A stretch of 64,000 nt of DNA from Roseovarius mucosus DSM 17069. GTDB taxonomy: Bacteria; Pseudomonadota; Alphaproteobacteria; Rhodobacterales; Rhodobacteraceae. Every line of letters starts with the position of its first letter. Within the stretch, counting starts at the first letter, position 1. Below are positions 28,110 through 36,887 of this stretch, in pieces. The notes under the pieces were generated by a model. That model worked only from the letters and a program-made list of their open reading frames with translations, did no database searches and was not told the DNA's origin. The stretch covers positions 310,001 to 374,000 of the forward strand of contig NZ_KN293975.1 in the NCBI RefSeq assembly GCF_000768555.3. The letters run 5' to 3'. The position numbers and the translations under genes are program-made.

Positions 28110-28232
28110 TTAGGATTCGACGGCGGTTTCAATCGCTTGGCCAGCGTCCTGAACGTCGCGGCCGGCCCCTTGGATGGTTTCGCAGGCGGTCAGGCCAAGT
28201 GAGGCCAGAAGGCCCAAAAGCATCATGCGCAT
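28110..28232 (-). CDS. Entericidin A/B family lipoprotein
   Basis: A 40-aa small lipoprotein. Signal peptide MRMMLLGLLASLGLTAC ends in the lipobox LTAC (lipid-modified Cys17), followed by ETIQGAGRDVQDAGQAIE, the entericidin signature. In E. coli the EcnA/EcnB pair is an antidote/bacteriolysin couple of the cell envelope; alphaproteobacteria often carry only one member. The ATG at 28232 has a GGAGAAATC ribosome binding site. It is a solitary gene; positions 28233-28512 upstream hold no other gene. Confidence 0.85.
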   Translation of the reverse strand: MRMMLLGLLASLGLTACETIQGAGRDVQDAGQAIETAVES

Positions 28233-28512
28233 GGTGATTTCTCCGATTTGAATAAGCCTTGCGACCTGCGGTGCGCAGGACGGCAAGGACGCGCCCCGAT
28301 CCCTGATCCGGTTTCGGGTGCAGCGCGGGATACTCTGCCGTCTTGTGGGGGAATACAACCGCTGATTTTCTTGCAAGGGTCACGAGCACTCGCCGGGACA
28401 CAAAGGGGGCCGGGCAGGGCGCCTGATTAGGGTTCAGAGCCACAAGTCTGACTGGTAAAGCAATCGCCTCCGCGCTAGCGTGTTTCCAGCAGCGAAACAA
28501 TTGAGGCGCATC

Positions 28513-29040
28513 ATGACGACCAAGGCCAAGACCAAAAGCCCGCGCAAGCCGACCACCCGCGCGACCGCCAAAACCACGACGGCCAAGCCCCGCAGCCCGC
28601 GCAAATCCGCGGCAGCCGTGGACAGCGCCCCCGAGGTCGCCATCGCAGAGGTGGCTGAGAGCACGACCCCGGACAGCGGCGCAACGAATGTGATCGCCCT
28701 GACGGTTGCCGAAGAAATTCCCGCCGATGCCGGACCGGAGTTGAAAAAGCAGGAGCTGATCGACAAGGTTCTGGCCAAGGGCGACATCAAGAAAAAGAAT
28801 GCCAAGCCCGTGGTCGAGGCGGTTCTGGCGGTCTTGGGTGAGGTTTTGGCCGAAGGCCGCGAAGTCAATCTGCCGCCCTTGGGCAAGATCAAGATCAACC
28901 GGGTGCGTGACTTGGCCAATGCCCGCATCATCGTGGCCAAAATCCGGCAGTCAAAACCCGGTGCCGGACCCGACACCGAAGCCGACGACGAAGACAGTGA
29001 CGAAGATATGAAAGAGGGTGTTGCACCGGTCGAAGAGTGA
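28513..29040 (+). CDS. HU-family DNA-binding protein with histone H1-like tail
   Basis: A 175-aa nucleoid protein. Residues 1-35 are rich in Lys/Pro/Thr/Arg with SPRKP-like repeats resembling histone H1 tails. An acidic/neutral linker spans ~36-75. Residues ~76-148 form an HU/IHF fold (KKQELIDKVLAKGDIKKKNA, LPPLGKIKINRVRD). The last ~20 residues are strongly acidic (DTEADDEDSDED). The ATG at 28513 follows GAGGCGC. It probably compacts or bridges DNA, with opposite-charged tails tuning binding. A tRNA gene follows 19 bases after its stop. Confidence 0.85.
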   Translation: MTTKAKTKSPRKPTTRATAKTTTAKPRSPRKSAAAVDSAPEVAIAEVAESTTPDSGATNVIALTVAEEIPADAGPELKKQELIDKVLAKGDIKKKNAKPVVEAVLAVLGEVLAEGREVNLPPLGKIKINRVRDLANARIIVAKIRQSKPGAGPDTEADDEDSDEDMKEGVAPVEE

Positions 29041-29059
29041 CGCTAAAAGCCCCCACGGC

Positions 29060-29134
29060 GGGTGATTAGCTCAGTGGTAGAGCGCTTCGTTCACATCGAA
29101 GATGTCAGGGGTTCAAATCCCTTATCACCCACCA
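29060..29134 (+). tRNA. tRNA-Val (anticodon CAC)
   Basis: Complete 75-base cloverleaf. Acceptor GGGTGAT pairs perfectly with ATCACCC; D-arm AGCTCAGTGGTAGAGC; anticodon arm CTTCG-TTCACAT-CGAAG gives CAC (valine, GUG); T-arm AGGGG-TTCAAAT-CCCTT. The 3' CCA is encoded. A T6 run directly follows (29135-29140) and serves as a terminator. It may be co-transcribed with the HU-like gene. Confidence 0.97.
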
Positions 29135-29186
29135 TTTTTTCTTTTCTTTTCGTGAGATACAGGCCGCTCGCGGTGGCGCATAGACC

Positions 29187-29933
29187 TTATTGCGCCGAGA
29201 TTGCCAGCGGGTCTACCCGCGCTTCGCCTGCGGTCATGCCCGGTACGGCGCGGTCGTGGCGCAGATAGGCGATAGCGCGCCCGTTGGACTGGGTGTAGAG
29301 CGCGCCCGCGCTTTTGCCTTCGGGGGTCAGAATCTCGCTGCCCACAGAAGCTGACCCATGCACCGCCACAAGTGTGAGCCCTTTGCGCAATTCGGTCTTG
29401 TGCTTCATCCGTGCTGTTACCTCTTGGCCGACGTAACAGCCCTTGCGGAAATCAACGCCATTGAGGCGTTCAAACCCGGCCTCAAGGATAAAAGTCTCGG
29501 GGGTCAGTTCAATTCCGGTTTCGGGGATGCAATGGGCCACGCGAATCCGGTCGAAATCGCTGCCGTCGTCGCCGTCGACCTCTCCATATAGACGCCAGCC
29601 CAAATCCGGGTGACGCGGGTCGGTGAGCGCGCCCATTGGGGTGGGACCAGTGCCGCGCCGAACTTTGAGATCGGTTTCACGTATCGCCACGTCGGCGCGC
29701 AGTTTGTACATGCTCAGACGTTGCAGCAGCATGGATGCCAGGCTCTCATCCACATCGAGCCAGATGGCATCGCCGTGACGCGAGAGCAGAAAATCGGCCA
29801 GATACTTGCCCTGCGGCGTCAGAATGGCGGCATAGACCATGCCCTGATCCAGCTTGTGCAGGTCGTTGGTCACAAGACCTTGCAGAAAATGCAGGGCATC
29901 GGTGCCAGTGATCTCCAGAATACGGCGCGTCAT
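29187..29933 (-). CDS. ygfZ: Folate-binding protein YgfZ
   Basis: A 248-aa relative of GcvT that supports Fe-S cluster assembly and repair using tetrahydrofolate. The family motif GVDFRKGCYVGQE, with its essential Cys, is present in the middle of the protein. The ATG at 29933 follows GAAGAGGC and starts MTRRILEITGTDALHFLQGL, the family N-terminus. It is divergent from the glycosyltransferase gene (64 bases between). Confidence 0.93.
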   Translation of the reverse strand: MTRRILEITGTDALHFLQGLVTNDLHKLDQGMVYAAILTPQGKYLADFLLSRHGDAIWLDVDESLASMLLQRLSMYKLRADVAIRETDLKVRRGTGPTPMGALTDPRHPDLGWRLYGEVDGDDGSDFDRIRVAHCIPETGIELTPETFILEAGFERLNGVDFRKGCYVGQEVTARMKHKTELRKGLTLVAVHGSASVGSEILTPEGKSAGALYTQSNGRAIAYLRHDRAVPGMTAGEARVDPLAISAQ

Positions 29934-29997
29934 GCCTCTTCCCCCGTGTTGCTCGCGTGTAATATAGGTCACGAGAACAGACACAACAGGGGTCGTC

Positions 29998-30690
29998 ATG
30001 CGCGCAGCACTCTCGGTGGTGATTCCTACACGCAACGCCGCTGTTGTCCTGCCGGGCTGCCTTGCCGCTTTGATGGAGGGGCTGGAGGCGGGCGTGATCC
30101 GAGAGGTGGTTATCACCGATGGCGGATCTGACGATGCCACGCTGCAAATCGCCGATGCTGCGGGGGCGGTCATCGTGCAAGGGGCGGCATCCCGGGGCGG
30201 ACAATTGCGGCGCGGGGCGCAGGTGGCGGGCGGCGACTGGCTCCTGTTTCTGCATGCCGACACGATCCTGCCAGCCGGATGGGCCGGTGCGGTCAGCGCG
30301 CAAATGGTGCAGGGTGCGCCCGCCGCCTTTCAACTTGGGTTCGATGCAACGGGGGTGATGGCCCGGTTGGTGGCGGGCTGGGCCAATCTGCGCAGCCAGG
30401 TGTTCGGCCTGCCCTATGGGGATCAGGCGTTATTGATTTCGCGGGCGGACTATGAGGCGGTGGGTGGATTTGCCGATATTCCACTGATGGAGGATGTGGC
30501 CATGGCACGCGCGCTCAAAGGGCGTATCGCGCTCTTGCCGCTCGCGGTCAGAACGTCTGCCGCGAAGTATCAACGCGACGGCTGGCTGCGGCGGGGCGCG
30601 CGCAACCTGTGGATATTGATGCGCTATCTCTGCGGAGCAGACCCGGTGCAGCTGGTTCAGGCGTATCGGCGCGGGGCCCGGAACCGCTAG
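29998..30690 (+). CDS. Family 2 glycosyltransferase, TIGR04283 type
   Basis: A 230-aa GT-A fold glycosyltransferase. N-terminal LSVVIPTRNAA, TDGGSDDAT and LFLHADTILP (metal-binding region) are GT2 hallmarks; PYGDQALLISRADYEAVGGF and PLMEDVAMARAL fit the TIGR04283 group, some members of which have been linked to arsenosugar synthesis. No radical-SAM or ars partner is adjacent, so the product is unknown. Monocistronic. Confidence 0.85.
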   Translation: MRAALSVVIPTRNAAVVLPGCLAALMEGLEAGVIREVVITDGGSDDATLQIADAAGAVIVQGAASRGGQLRRGAQVAGGDWLLFLHADTILPAGWAGAVSAQMVQGAPAAFQLGFDATGVMARLVAGWANLRSQVFGLPYGDQALLISRADYEAVGGFADIPLMEDVAMARALKGRIALLPLAVRTSAAKYQRDGWLRRGARNLWILMRYLCGADPVQLVQAYRRGARNR

Positions 30691-30837
30691 GAAACCCCGG
30701 GCAAATGGCGTTCGGCTTTTCTTGTCGTTGAGCGGCACCTGGTGGATCAGATCGGCGACTTACGCAAAACCGATGCGGTGATTGACGCCGCTTGCCAAGG
30801 GCGTAAGGTGCGGCGGAAAAAGCAGGAGTCCCCCTAA

Positions 30838-32040
30838 ATGAGCCTCGCCCACGGTCGCGCCTATCTGGCCATTCCCGGCCCCTCGGTCATGCCCGAAGAG
30901 GTGCTGCGCGCCATGCACCGTGCCGCCCCGAATATCTATGAGGGGGATCTGATCGAGATGACGGCGGGGTTGATCCCGGATCTTCGTGCCGTGGCGCGGA
31001 CACGCCAGCATGCAGCGATCTATATCTCGAACGGACACGGGGCGTGGGAGGCAGCGCTCGCCAATACGCTGCAACCCGGCGACCGGGTTCTGGTGCCAGC
31101 CACGGGGCGGTTCGGGCATGGCTGGGCGGAGGTCGCGCAGGGGCAGGGAATCGCGGTCGATATGCTGGACTTCGGCAAGCGCGCTCCCATCGATCTCAAC
31201 CGCGTGGAAGAGGCGCTGCGCGCGGACAAGGCGCATGGGATCAAGGCGGTTCTGGCGACCCATGTCGATACGTCGACTTCTGTCCTCAATGACATTGCCG
31301 GTTTGCGGGCGGTATTGGATGCGGTAGGACATCCCGCGCTCCTCATGGCTGATTGCATCGCCTCGCTTGCCTGTGACCGGTTCGAGATGGACGCCTGGGG
31401 CGTCGATGTGATGGTCGCTGGCAGTCAAAAGGGGCTGATGGTACCGCCCGGTCTGGCCTTTGTGTTCTTTTCCGACAAGGCGGCCGAGGCGCGGCGCACG
31501 CTACCCTTGGTCAGCCGCTATTGGGATTGGACCCACCGTGCGAACCCGCAAATGTACTATCAGTATTTCGGTGGCACCGCACCCACGCATCACCTCTACG
31601 GGTTGCGCGCGGCGCTCGACCTGATCGCGACAGAGGGCGGTGTAGAGGCAGTCTGGGCAAGGCATGACCGGTTGGCGAGGGCCATCTGGGCCGCCTGCGA
31701 GGCATGGGGACAAGAGGGGCCATTGGAGCTGAACATCAGCGATCCCACGCTGCGCAGCAGGGCCGTGACCGCGCTGCGGATCGGCGCGCCGCATGGATCG
31801 CGGTTGCGCTCATGGGTGCAGGATCATGCGGGCGTGACACTGGGGATCGGTCTTGGCATGGCAGAGCCAGGCGATCCGGCCTGGCATGGATTTTTCCGTA
31901 TCGGCCATATGGGGCATGTCAACGCCCATATGGTTCTGGGCGCGCTTGGTGCCATTGAGGCCGGATTGAGCGCGCTCGATATTCCGCACGGGGCGGGCGG
32001 ATTGTCTGCGGCAGCACGGGTGATTGCGGGCAAAGGTTGA
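30838..32040 (+). CDS. Class V aminotransferase (alanine/serine-glyoxylate type)
   Basis: A 400-aa PLP enzyme. The N-terminal IPGPSVMPEEVLRAM and the lysine K198 in AGSQKGLM place it in the alanine-glyoxylate/serine-glyoxylate aminotransferase group. SGAT gives hydroxypyruvate and glycine and belongs to serine-cycle C1 metabolism; AGT detoxifies glyoxylate. The C-terminal RIGHMGHVNAHMVLG is typical of this family. The ribosome binding site is CAGGAG. A hairpin terminator follows, between this and the convergent pirin gene. Confidence 0.9.
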   Translation: MSLAHGRAYLAIPGPSVMPEEVLRAMHRAAPNIYEGDLIEMTAGLIPDLRAVARTRQHAAIYISNGHGAWEAALANTLQPGDRVLVPATGRFGHGWAEVAQGQGIAVDMLDFGKRAPIDLNRVEEALRADKAHGIKAVLATHVDTSTSVLNDIAGLRAVLDAVGHPALLMADCIASLACDRFEMDAWGVDVMVAGSQKGLMVPPGLAFVFFSDKAAEARRTLPLVSRYWDWTHRANPQMYYQYFGGTAPTHHLYGLRAALDLIATEGGVEAVWARHDRLARAIWAACEAWGQEGPLELNISDPTLRSRAVTALRIGAPHGSRLRSWVQDHAGVTLGIGLGMAEPGDPAWHGFFRIGHMGHVNAHMVLGALGAIEAGLSALDIPHGAGGLSAAARVIAGKG

Positions 32041-32090
32041 CGCAGCAGTTCGGGCCGCTGCTCTCGCCCAACGCTTTCGAGATTCGGTCT

Positions 32091-32110
32091 GCAAGGGCTG
32101 GAGCCCTTGC
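32091..32110. terminator. Bidirectional hairpin terminator
   Basis: GCAAGGGC-TGGA-GCCCTTGC: perfect 8-bp stem with a four-base loop between the convergent aminotransferase (ends 32040) and pirin (ends 32117) genes. T runs are short on both strands. Confidence 0.6.
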
Positions 32111-32116
32111 AATGCT

Positions 32117-33019
32117 TTACTTGATGAAACTTCCGTCGCGCAGCTCGCGCATGGCTTGGCGCAACTCGTCCTTTGAGTTCATCACGATTGGGCCATGCCA
32201 GGCCACTGGCTCTTGAATCGGTGCGCCAGAGATGAGCAGGAACCGCACGCCCTCTTCGCCGGCTTGTACCGTCACACTGTCGCCGCTTCCAAAGCGGATC
32301 AGTGTCCGGTCGCCGGAAAGATCGCGCATGTGCACCTCTTGTCCCGCCACTTCCTTTTCCAGAAGAACGCCTGCGGGCTCTGAAGCGTCGGCAAAGGCCC
32401 CGGCCCCCTCGAACACATAGGCAAAGCTGCGCCGGTAGGTATCGACAGGAAAAGTTTTTTTAACCCCGGCGGGCACCGAGACATCGAGATACTGCGGATC
32501 GGCGGCTATACCGTCCACCGGGCCGCGTCGCCCCCAGAAATCCCCGACGATCACTCGCACGCGGGTGCCATCATCGTCGATAATCTCTGGGATGTCTGAC
32601 GATTTAACATCCTGATAGCGGGGCGCGGTCATTTTCTGCGCAGCGGGCAGGTTGGCCCAGAGTTGAAATCCGTGCATCTGCCCAAGCGCATTGCCGCGCG
32701 GCATTTCCTGATGCAAGATACCCGACCCGGCGGTCATCCATTGCACATCGCCTGCGCCCAAGCTGCCCTGGTTGCCCAGGCTGTCACCATGCGCGACCTC
32801 GCCCGCAAGGACATAGGTGATGGTTTCGATACCGCGATGCGGATGCCACGGAAAGCCCGCCGTATAACGGGCGGGATCGTCATTGCGAAAATCGTCGAAC
32901 AAGAGGAACGGATCGAGTTCTGTAGGGTCCTTGAAGCCGAACGCGCGGTGCAAGTGTACGCCTGCGCCTTCCAGTGTTGGGGTGGCTTGGCGTTTCTCCA
33001 AAACGGGTCTGATAGACAT
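32117..33019 (-). CDS. Pirin family protein
   Basis: A 300-aa bicupin of the pirin family. Metal-binding motif HPHRGIETITYV (about residues 60-71) and GILHQEMP (about 104-111) provide the iron ligands. Bacterial pirins include quercetin dioxygenases and proteins that modulate central metabolic enzymes; the role here is unknown. The ATG at 33019 has a strong AAAGGAGAC ribosome binding site; the frame upstream of it is not conserved. Solitary gene. Confidence 0.92.
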   Translation of the reverse strand: MSIRPVLEKRQATPTLEGAGVHLHRAFGFKDPTELDPFLLFDDFRNDDPARYTAGFPWHPHRGIETITYVLAGEVAHGDSLGNQGSLGAGDVQWMTAGSGILHQEMPRGNALGQMHGFQLWANLPAAQKMTAPRYQDVKSSDIPEIIDDDGTRVRVIVGDFWGRRGPVDGIAADPQYLDVSVPAGVKKTFPVDTYRRSFAYVFEGAGAFADASEPAGVLLEKEVAGQEVHMRDLSGDRTLIRFGSGDSVTVQAGEEGVRFLLISGAPIQEPVAWHGPIVMNSKDELRQAMRELRDGSFIK

Positions 33020-33174
33020 GGAAAGTCTCCTTTCGAGCAGGATATAGGCAGCCACTGCGCTGTTGGAATGGCGCAGTCTGTTCATCGGCGAACCGCATCT
33101 GTGCGTTTTGCGCAGCACCCCTCTCGCCATGGGGGACGATCCGGGGTAAATGCGGGCGCAAAGGGAGATCTGGC

Positions 33175-33654
33175 ATGCAAGACGAAGAGGTTTTGGCGGC
33201 ATTAGGCGCGTCGGCGGGGCGGCGGATTTTGGGGGTCGGCTCGGTTGCAGGGCTGGGGCTGACGCTGCTTTATCTTGCACTGGTTCAATCTCCGAGCCTT
33301 GGTTGGCAGGTGTTCATGGTTGGGTTTGGGGCCACTTGCGTCTTTTTGGCCGAGCGGATGTGGCGGGCCACGGCGCAATGGCTGGTGCTGACGCGCGACG
33401 GGCTGCGTGACAATACGGGGCGCATGATCGCGCCGGTCGCGCAGATCCGGTCGGTGGATCGGGGCGTTTTCGCCTTTAAACCGTCCAACGGTTTTCGCAT
33501 CCTGCTCACGGAGAAAGCCCCGGCGGTCTGGCAACCGGGGCTTTGGTGGCGCGTGGGGCGCAGCGTAGGCGTGGGCGGTGTCACATCCGGCACGCCGGCC
33601 AAGTTCATGGCCGAGCAAATTCAGGATTTGCTCGCCCGTCAGTCCCAGGATTAG
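33175..33654 (+). CDS. Hypothetical two-helix membrane protein
   Basis: A 159-aa protein with two hydrophobic segments (about residues 18-40 and 44-62) followed by a soluble domain resembling a small PH-like bacterial domain (WLVLTRDGLRDN, then RSVDRGVFAF). No signal peptide. No specific family recognised. It overlaps the convergent TadE-like gene by four bases at its stop. Confidence 0.7.
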   Translation: MQDEEVLAALGASAGRRILGVGSVAGLGLTLLYLALVQSPSLGWQVFMVGFGATCVFLAERMWRATAQWLVLTRDGLRDNTGRMIAPVAQIRSVDRGVFAFKPSNGFRILLTEKAPAVWQPGLWWRVGRSVGVGGVTSGTPAKFMAEQIQDLLARQSQD

Positions 33655-34238
33655 GCAGCGGTACAGACACCTTCAAAGCAGAGTTGTGCCGCAAAGCGCA
33701 GCGGCACGAACATCCGAGTTTTGATATTGGTGCCATCGGTAAAGCCGGTGGAGAATACCGGATCATATTCCGACGAGGTCTCGACCAGAATGATTTCCTG
33801 TCCATCAATCATCTGCGGCAAGGTCGCATGGGCGTTGCGCACATCATCCGCGCTCAGAGGGTTGAGGTCGCCCGAGCCGCGCACCTCGGACCAGCGCAGC
33901 TCGAATTCGTCCATATTGTTGGCCGCGTCGAGGTGGTAGCGCACCACGGTGACGCGCACCTGATTGGTGCCGGCATCGTTGCTCATGATGTCGAACAGGA
34001 CCTTGACGTTGTCGATATAGGTATCGTTTACCTCAGCCGTTTCGCGTGAGAGCATGTCGGCAATTGTATAGGTCGCCTTTTCTCGCACGCTCTGATAGCG
34101 GAACATGTCAAAGTATTCGTAGCTAAAGGTCAGTCCCATAAACAGGAACGGGAACATCACGACCGTTTCCATGGCGGCGGTCCCGCATTCCTGTTTCCAG
34201 AACCGGCGCAGCAGTTTGAAGGCAGGGCGCAGGGTCAT
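33651..34238 (-). CDS. TadE/TadG-like pilus assembly protein
   Basis: A 195-aa pseudopilin-like protein. A short basic N-terminus is followed by the TadE-type segment CGTAAMETVVMFPFLFMGL (residues ~18-36) that forms the single membrane helix; the rest is extracytoplasmic, with two Cys near the C-terminus. TadE proteins are minor pseudopilins of Flp/Tad pili. Third gene of tadG-tadE-tadE; its ATG overlaps the upstream stop by one base (TGATG). None of the Tad secretion genes (tadA, tadB, tadC, rcpA) are nearby. Confidence 0.8.
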   Translation of the reverse strand: MTLRPAFKLLRRFWKQECGTAAMETVVMFPFLFMGLTFSYEYFDMFRYQSVREKATYTIADMLSRETAEVNDTYIDNVKVLFDIMSNDAGTNQVRVTVVRYHLDAANNMDEFELRWSEVRGSGDLNPLSADDVRNAHATLPQMIDGQEIILVETSSEYDPVFSTGFTDGTNIKTRMFVPLRFAAQLCFEGVCTAA

Positions 34239-34774
34239 CAGATCGGCTCCTGAACAAAGGCTGTCGTGGCGACAAGTGAGGCTTGGCTTCCGTTTTCGGG
34301 AACAAGGCGGCTGCCCAGCATTCCTGCTGGAAACAGCGGCCGAAACTTGAGGCAGGCCCGCAATAGCATCAGCTCATTTTGTTGCCCGGGCACGAATTGG
34401 CGAACCGGTTTGGCGGGTTCTGCCAGATCCGTGCAATCGGCCTCAGCGTCCAGCCCGTTGAAATTGCGGATGTCCGCAGAGCGCATTTCGAGGCGCAGGT
34501 TGTTTTCGCAATCGTTGATCAAGATCGCGTTATCGCAAATGATCTGCTTGATCGCATCGTGCTGGGGTGCCGTCCCGGTGCCAAGACGTACCTCGCGCAC
34601 GGCCATGTCAAGGCCTCGCTCGAGGAAGGTGGCGCGCATGGTGACAAAGCCCATCTCGATCGAAAAAATCATGATACCGATGAAGAACGGTGCCACCAGA
34701 ACGAATTCGAGTGAGGCTGTGCCGGTGTCGTCCTGCCGGAAACGGCGCAGAAAGTTCCTGAAGACGCGGGTCAT
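34238..34774 (-). CDS. TadE family protein
   Basis: A 178-aa TadE-like pseudopilin. Basic N-terminus MTRVFRNFLRRFR is followed by GTASLEFVLVAPFFIGIMI, the TadE helix with the conserved Glu. The remaining region is predicted extracytoplasmic and contains several Cys. The ATG at 34774 is inside an ATGA overlap with the preceding tadG-like gene, so the two are coupled. Confidence 0.85.
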   Translation of the reverse strand: MTRVFRNFLRRFRQDDTGTASLEFVLVAPFFIGIMIFSIEMGFVTMRATFLERGLDMAVREVRLGTGTAPQHDAIKQIICDNAILINDCENNLRLEMRSADIRNFNGLDAEADCTDLAEPAKPVRQFVPGQQNELMLLRACLKFRPLFPAGMLGSRLVPENGSQASLVATTAFVQEPI

Positions 34775-36570
34775 TGGGTCAACCTCAACTGTTTCACATT
34801 GGCCGCGATGGCACTGAAGGCACTGGCAATATTCACGGTTGTCGCATTGTAGTGGTGATTGGGCGACGTGGCGCATTTCTTGATCTCGTCGGCACCGGTC
34901 GGTTGGCTGCCCATTTCAAAGGCGATGGTGTAAATCACGATCCCTTCGGATTTGGCCGCGTCGCAGATGTCGTCCAGGCGCTCATTCTTCTTGCTCCGAT
35001 CGATCGGGTTGCCAAGGTAGCTGTTCCAAGGACCTGCACTGCCGGTGACGTTGTAGTAGAAACGTGGCGACATCAAACCCCATGCTGTTTCCCAGCTTAG
35101 ACGCTCGCTGGAAATGAAGCCGGGCAAGGTGGATGCACTGTAGTTATTGAAGGTGGACCAAGACACGCTACCCCCATCGGTGACATTGAACATGCGGCTG
35201 TCAGAGGGGCGGCGCAGGTAGTAGCTGACCTGTTCCTCGCCAGTCGGCGTGTAAATGCAGGTGTAGCCGCTGTATCCGCAATACTGCTGATATTGCGACC
35301 CGTACCAGCGGCGACCGTCATAGTTCCGCTGAAGGTAGTTAAACTGCATTTGCTGGTAGGTGAGCTTGAAGAGGTCCGAATTCGGCCCGCGGTAGGTGTT
35401 GCTGAACCGATAGGAATTGTCATTGGCCCCGTCACCCATCAGAACGATGACCTTGAGCGTGTCACTCTCGTTGAAGACCGCGGGCATGTTGGTAAGCGTT
35501 GGTTCCACCAGCGAATAGGTCAGGATTGTGCCATCATCCTGCGGAACCTGAATCGGTTGCTGCAGGCTTTGAACAACGGGTTGAAAGGCCGAGTCGAGCA
35601 ACGCTGCCGCCCATTTCACGCCCTCGTCGTTCGAGGTACTGCCACCCGCCTCAAGTGAGTCGATCTTGTCATGAAGTGCTGTCTTGGTCGTCGCGTAGGG
35701 CAGGATCTTGAAGTAATCCTGCGTGTAGCAGGACTGGTAATAGGTGTCGAGGAAGCTGCCCAAGGGGGTTGTCGTCAGATCGCCAAATGTGGTGCCCTCA
35801 CGGGAGGTGTAGATCAACTGATCATAGGCCGTGTTGGGATCAATCGTTGTGGATTCAAAATCTGCGTCCGACAGTTCTAGGCACGAGGAATACAAATGAT
35901 TTTCATTAACCGTGAGCGCCTCGTAGATTTCCTTGGACGGGGTTACGCCCCAGCTGAACGGGACCACTGAGATCACCGCATCATTGGGTTCTGTGCTATC
36001 GAGAATGGAATCCACGAAATTCTTGGCGGCGGGTTTGAGCGCATCAATACGCTCGCCCATCATGGAGCCTGAAACATCAAGCGCCATGGAGATTTCCAGT
36101 TTGGGGATCGTCACCTCTGCGGTCGAATTGCCCCCGGATGTAAGGGTGTCGACCCCGGCGAGGCGCATCAGATAGGTGTCGAGAGTCTGAGAGGCGCGTG
36201 CCGTTACCTTGGATGAGTTGAGGCGAATGTCGATATCGCCCTCTTGCTCCGCAGCGAGGTAGTTGGCCTGCCCGGATTTGGAGAAGTAATCCTCGATGAC
36301 AGCGCGCGCAGTCGTGTTGTTGACCGCCGTGGCCCCGGCGAGAACTGCCCGGTCCAGCGTCGCCTGAAGGCTAGCCCGCGCCATTTCCTGCCGCATGGTA
36401 TCAATCCCGATACCGCCCATGATCAAGAACATGACGAAGATTGAAAAGGCAAGCACGGTGACCGTGCCGTCTTCCTCGTTGAAGAAGCGCTCTGCGTACT
36501 CTCCGGCGCGCGTCGTATCGCGCAATTTCGACCGTGCCCCCCGATCAGACGTCTTGCTATTCCAAAGCAT
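34771..36570 (-). CDS. TadG-like vWA-domain pilus protein
   Basis: A 599-aa protein with an N-terminal TadG/TadE helix (residues ~38-60, GTVTVLAFSIFVMFLIMGGIG) and a von Willebrand A domain. The MIDAS motif DVSGSM lies at about 164-169, with a GGSTSNDEG segment and MGDG supplying other metal ligands. A Tyr/Cys-rich insertion (YGSQYQQYCGYSGYTC) lies in the second half. TadG-like vWA proteins are associated with Tad pili and adhesion. First gene of the three-gene cluster, with a GAGGTG ribosome binding site. Confidence 0.88.
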   Translation of the reverse strand: MLWNSKTSDRGARSKLRDTTRAGEYAERFFNEEDGTVTVLAFSIFVMFLIMGGIGIDTMRQEMARASLQATLDRAVLAGATAVNNTTARAVIEDYFSKSGQANYLAAEQEGDIDIRLNSSKVTARASQTLDTYLMRLAGVDTLTSGGNSTAEVTIPKLEISMALDVSGSMMGERIDALKPAAKNFVDSILDSTEPNDAVISVVPFSWGVTPSKEIYEALTVNENHLYSSCLELSDADFESTTIDPNTAYDQLIYTSREGTTFGDLTTTPLGSFLDTYYQSCYTQDYFKILPYATTKTALHDKIDSLEAGGSTSNDEGVKWAAALLDSAFQPVVQSLQQPIQVPQDDGTILTYSLVEPTLTNMPAVFNESDTLKVIVLMGDGANDNSYRFSNTYRGPNSDLFKLTYQQMQFNYLQRNYDGRRWYGSQYQQYCGYSGYTCIYTPTGEEQVSYYLRRPSDSRMFNVTDGGSVSWSTFNNYSASTLPGFISSERLSWETAWGLMSPRFYYNVTGSAGPWNSYLGNPIDRSKKNERLDDICDAAKSEGIVIYTIAFEMGSQPTGADEIKKCATSPNHHYNATTVNIASAFSAIAANVKQLRLTQ

Positions 36571-36887
36571 AATAACACCTCATTGTGACGGAGCCTTTCC
36601 CCAACTCCGCACTGCACCATCCAGCTTTATCCACTTTGTCTATGGCTGAATTATGGCGGGTTTTAGGCGGAAAATCAGAAGTTAACCGATTAAATTCAAC
36701 AATATAGTGGCTGCCCCGCGATTGTGTTGGCTATGGCGACAAACGCCTTGGGCAGCGCGACTCTGCCAAGGGGCTGGCGGCAGCGGGTGGACAAACGGCC
36801 GGTGTCGGTTAACCATGGGATAGGACACCGGGGTTGCGCGCGACTGGGTCCAGTCGTCATGGCCGGGCCGAAAAAGGGAGAGGACGA
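36571..36887. other. Intergenic region between tadG-like and gdhA
   Basis: About 317 bases between divergent genes. The first part (36640-36710) is AT-rich (AACCGATTAAATTC, CAATATAGTG) and probably holds promoters for the tad cluster. The rest is ordinary GC-rich leader. I see no small gene, RNA or clear palindrome. Confidence 0.5.
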
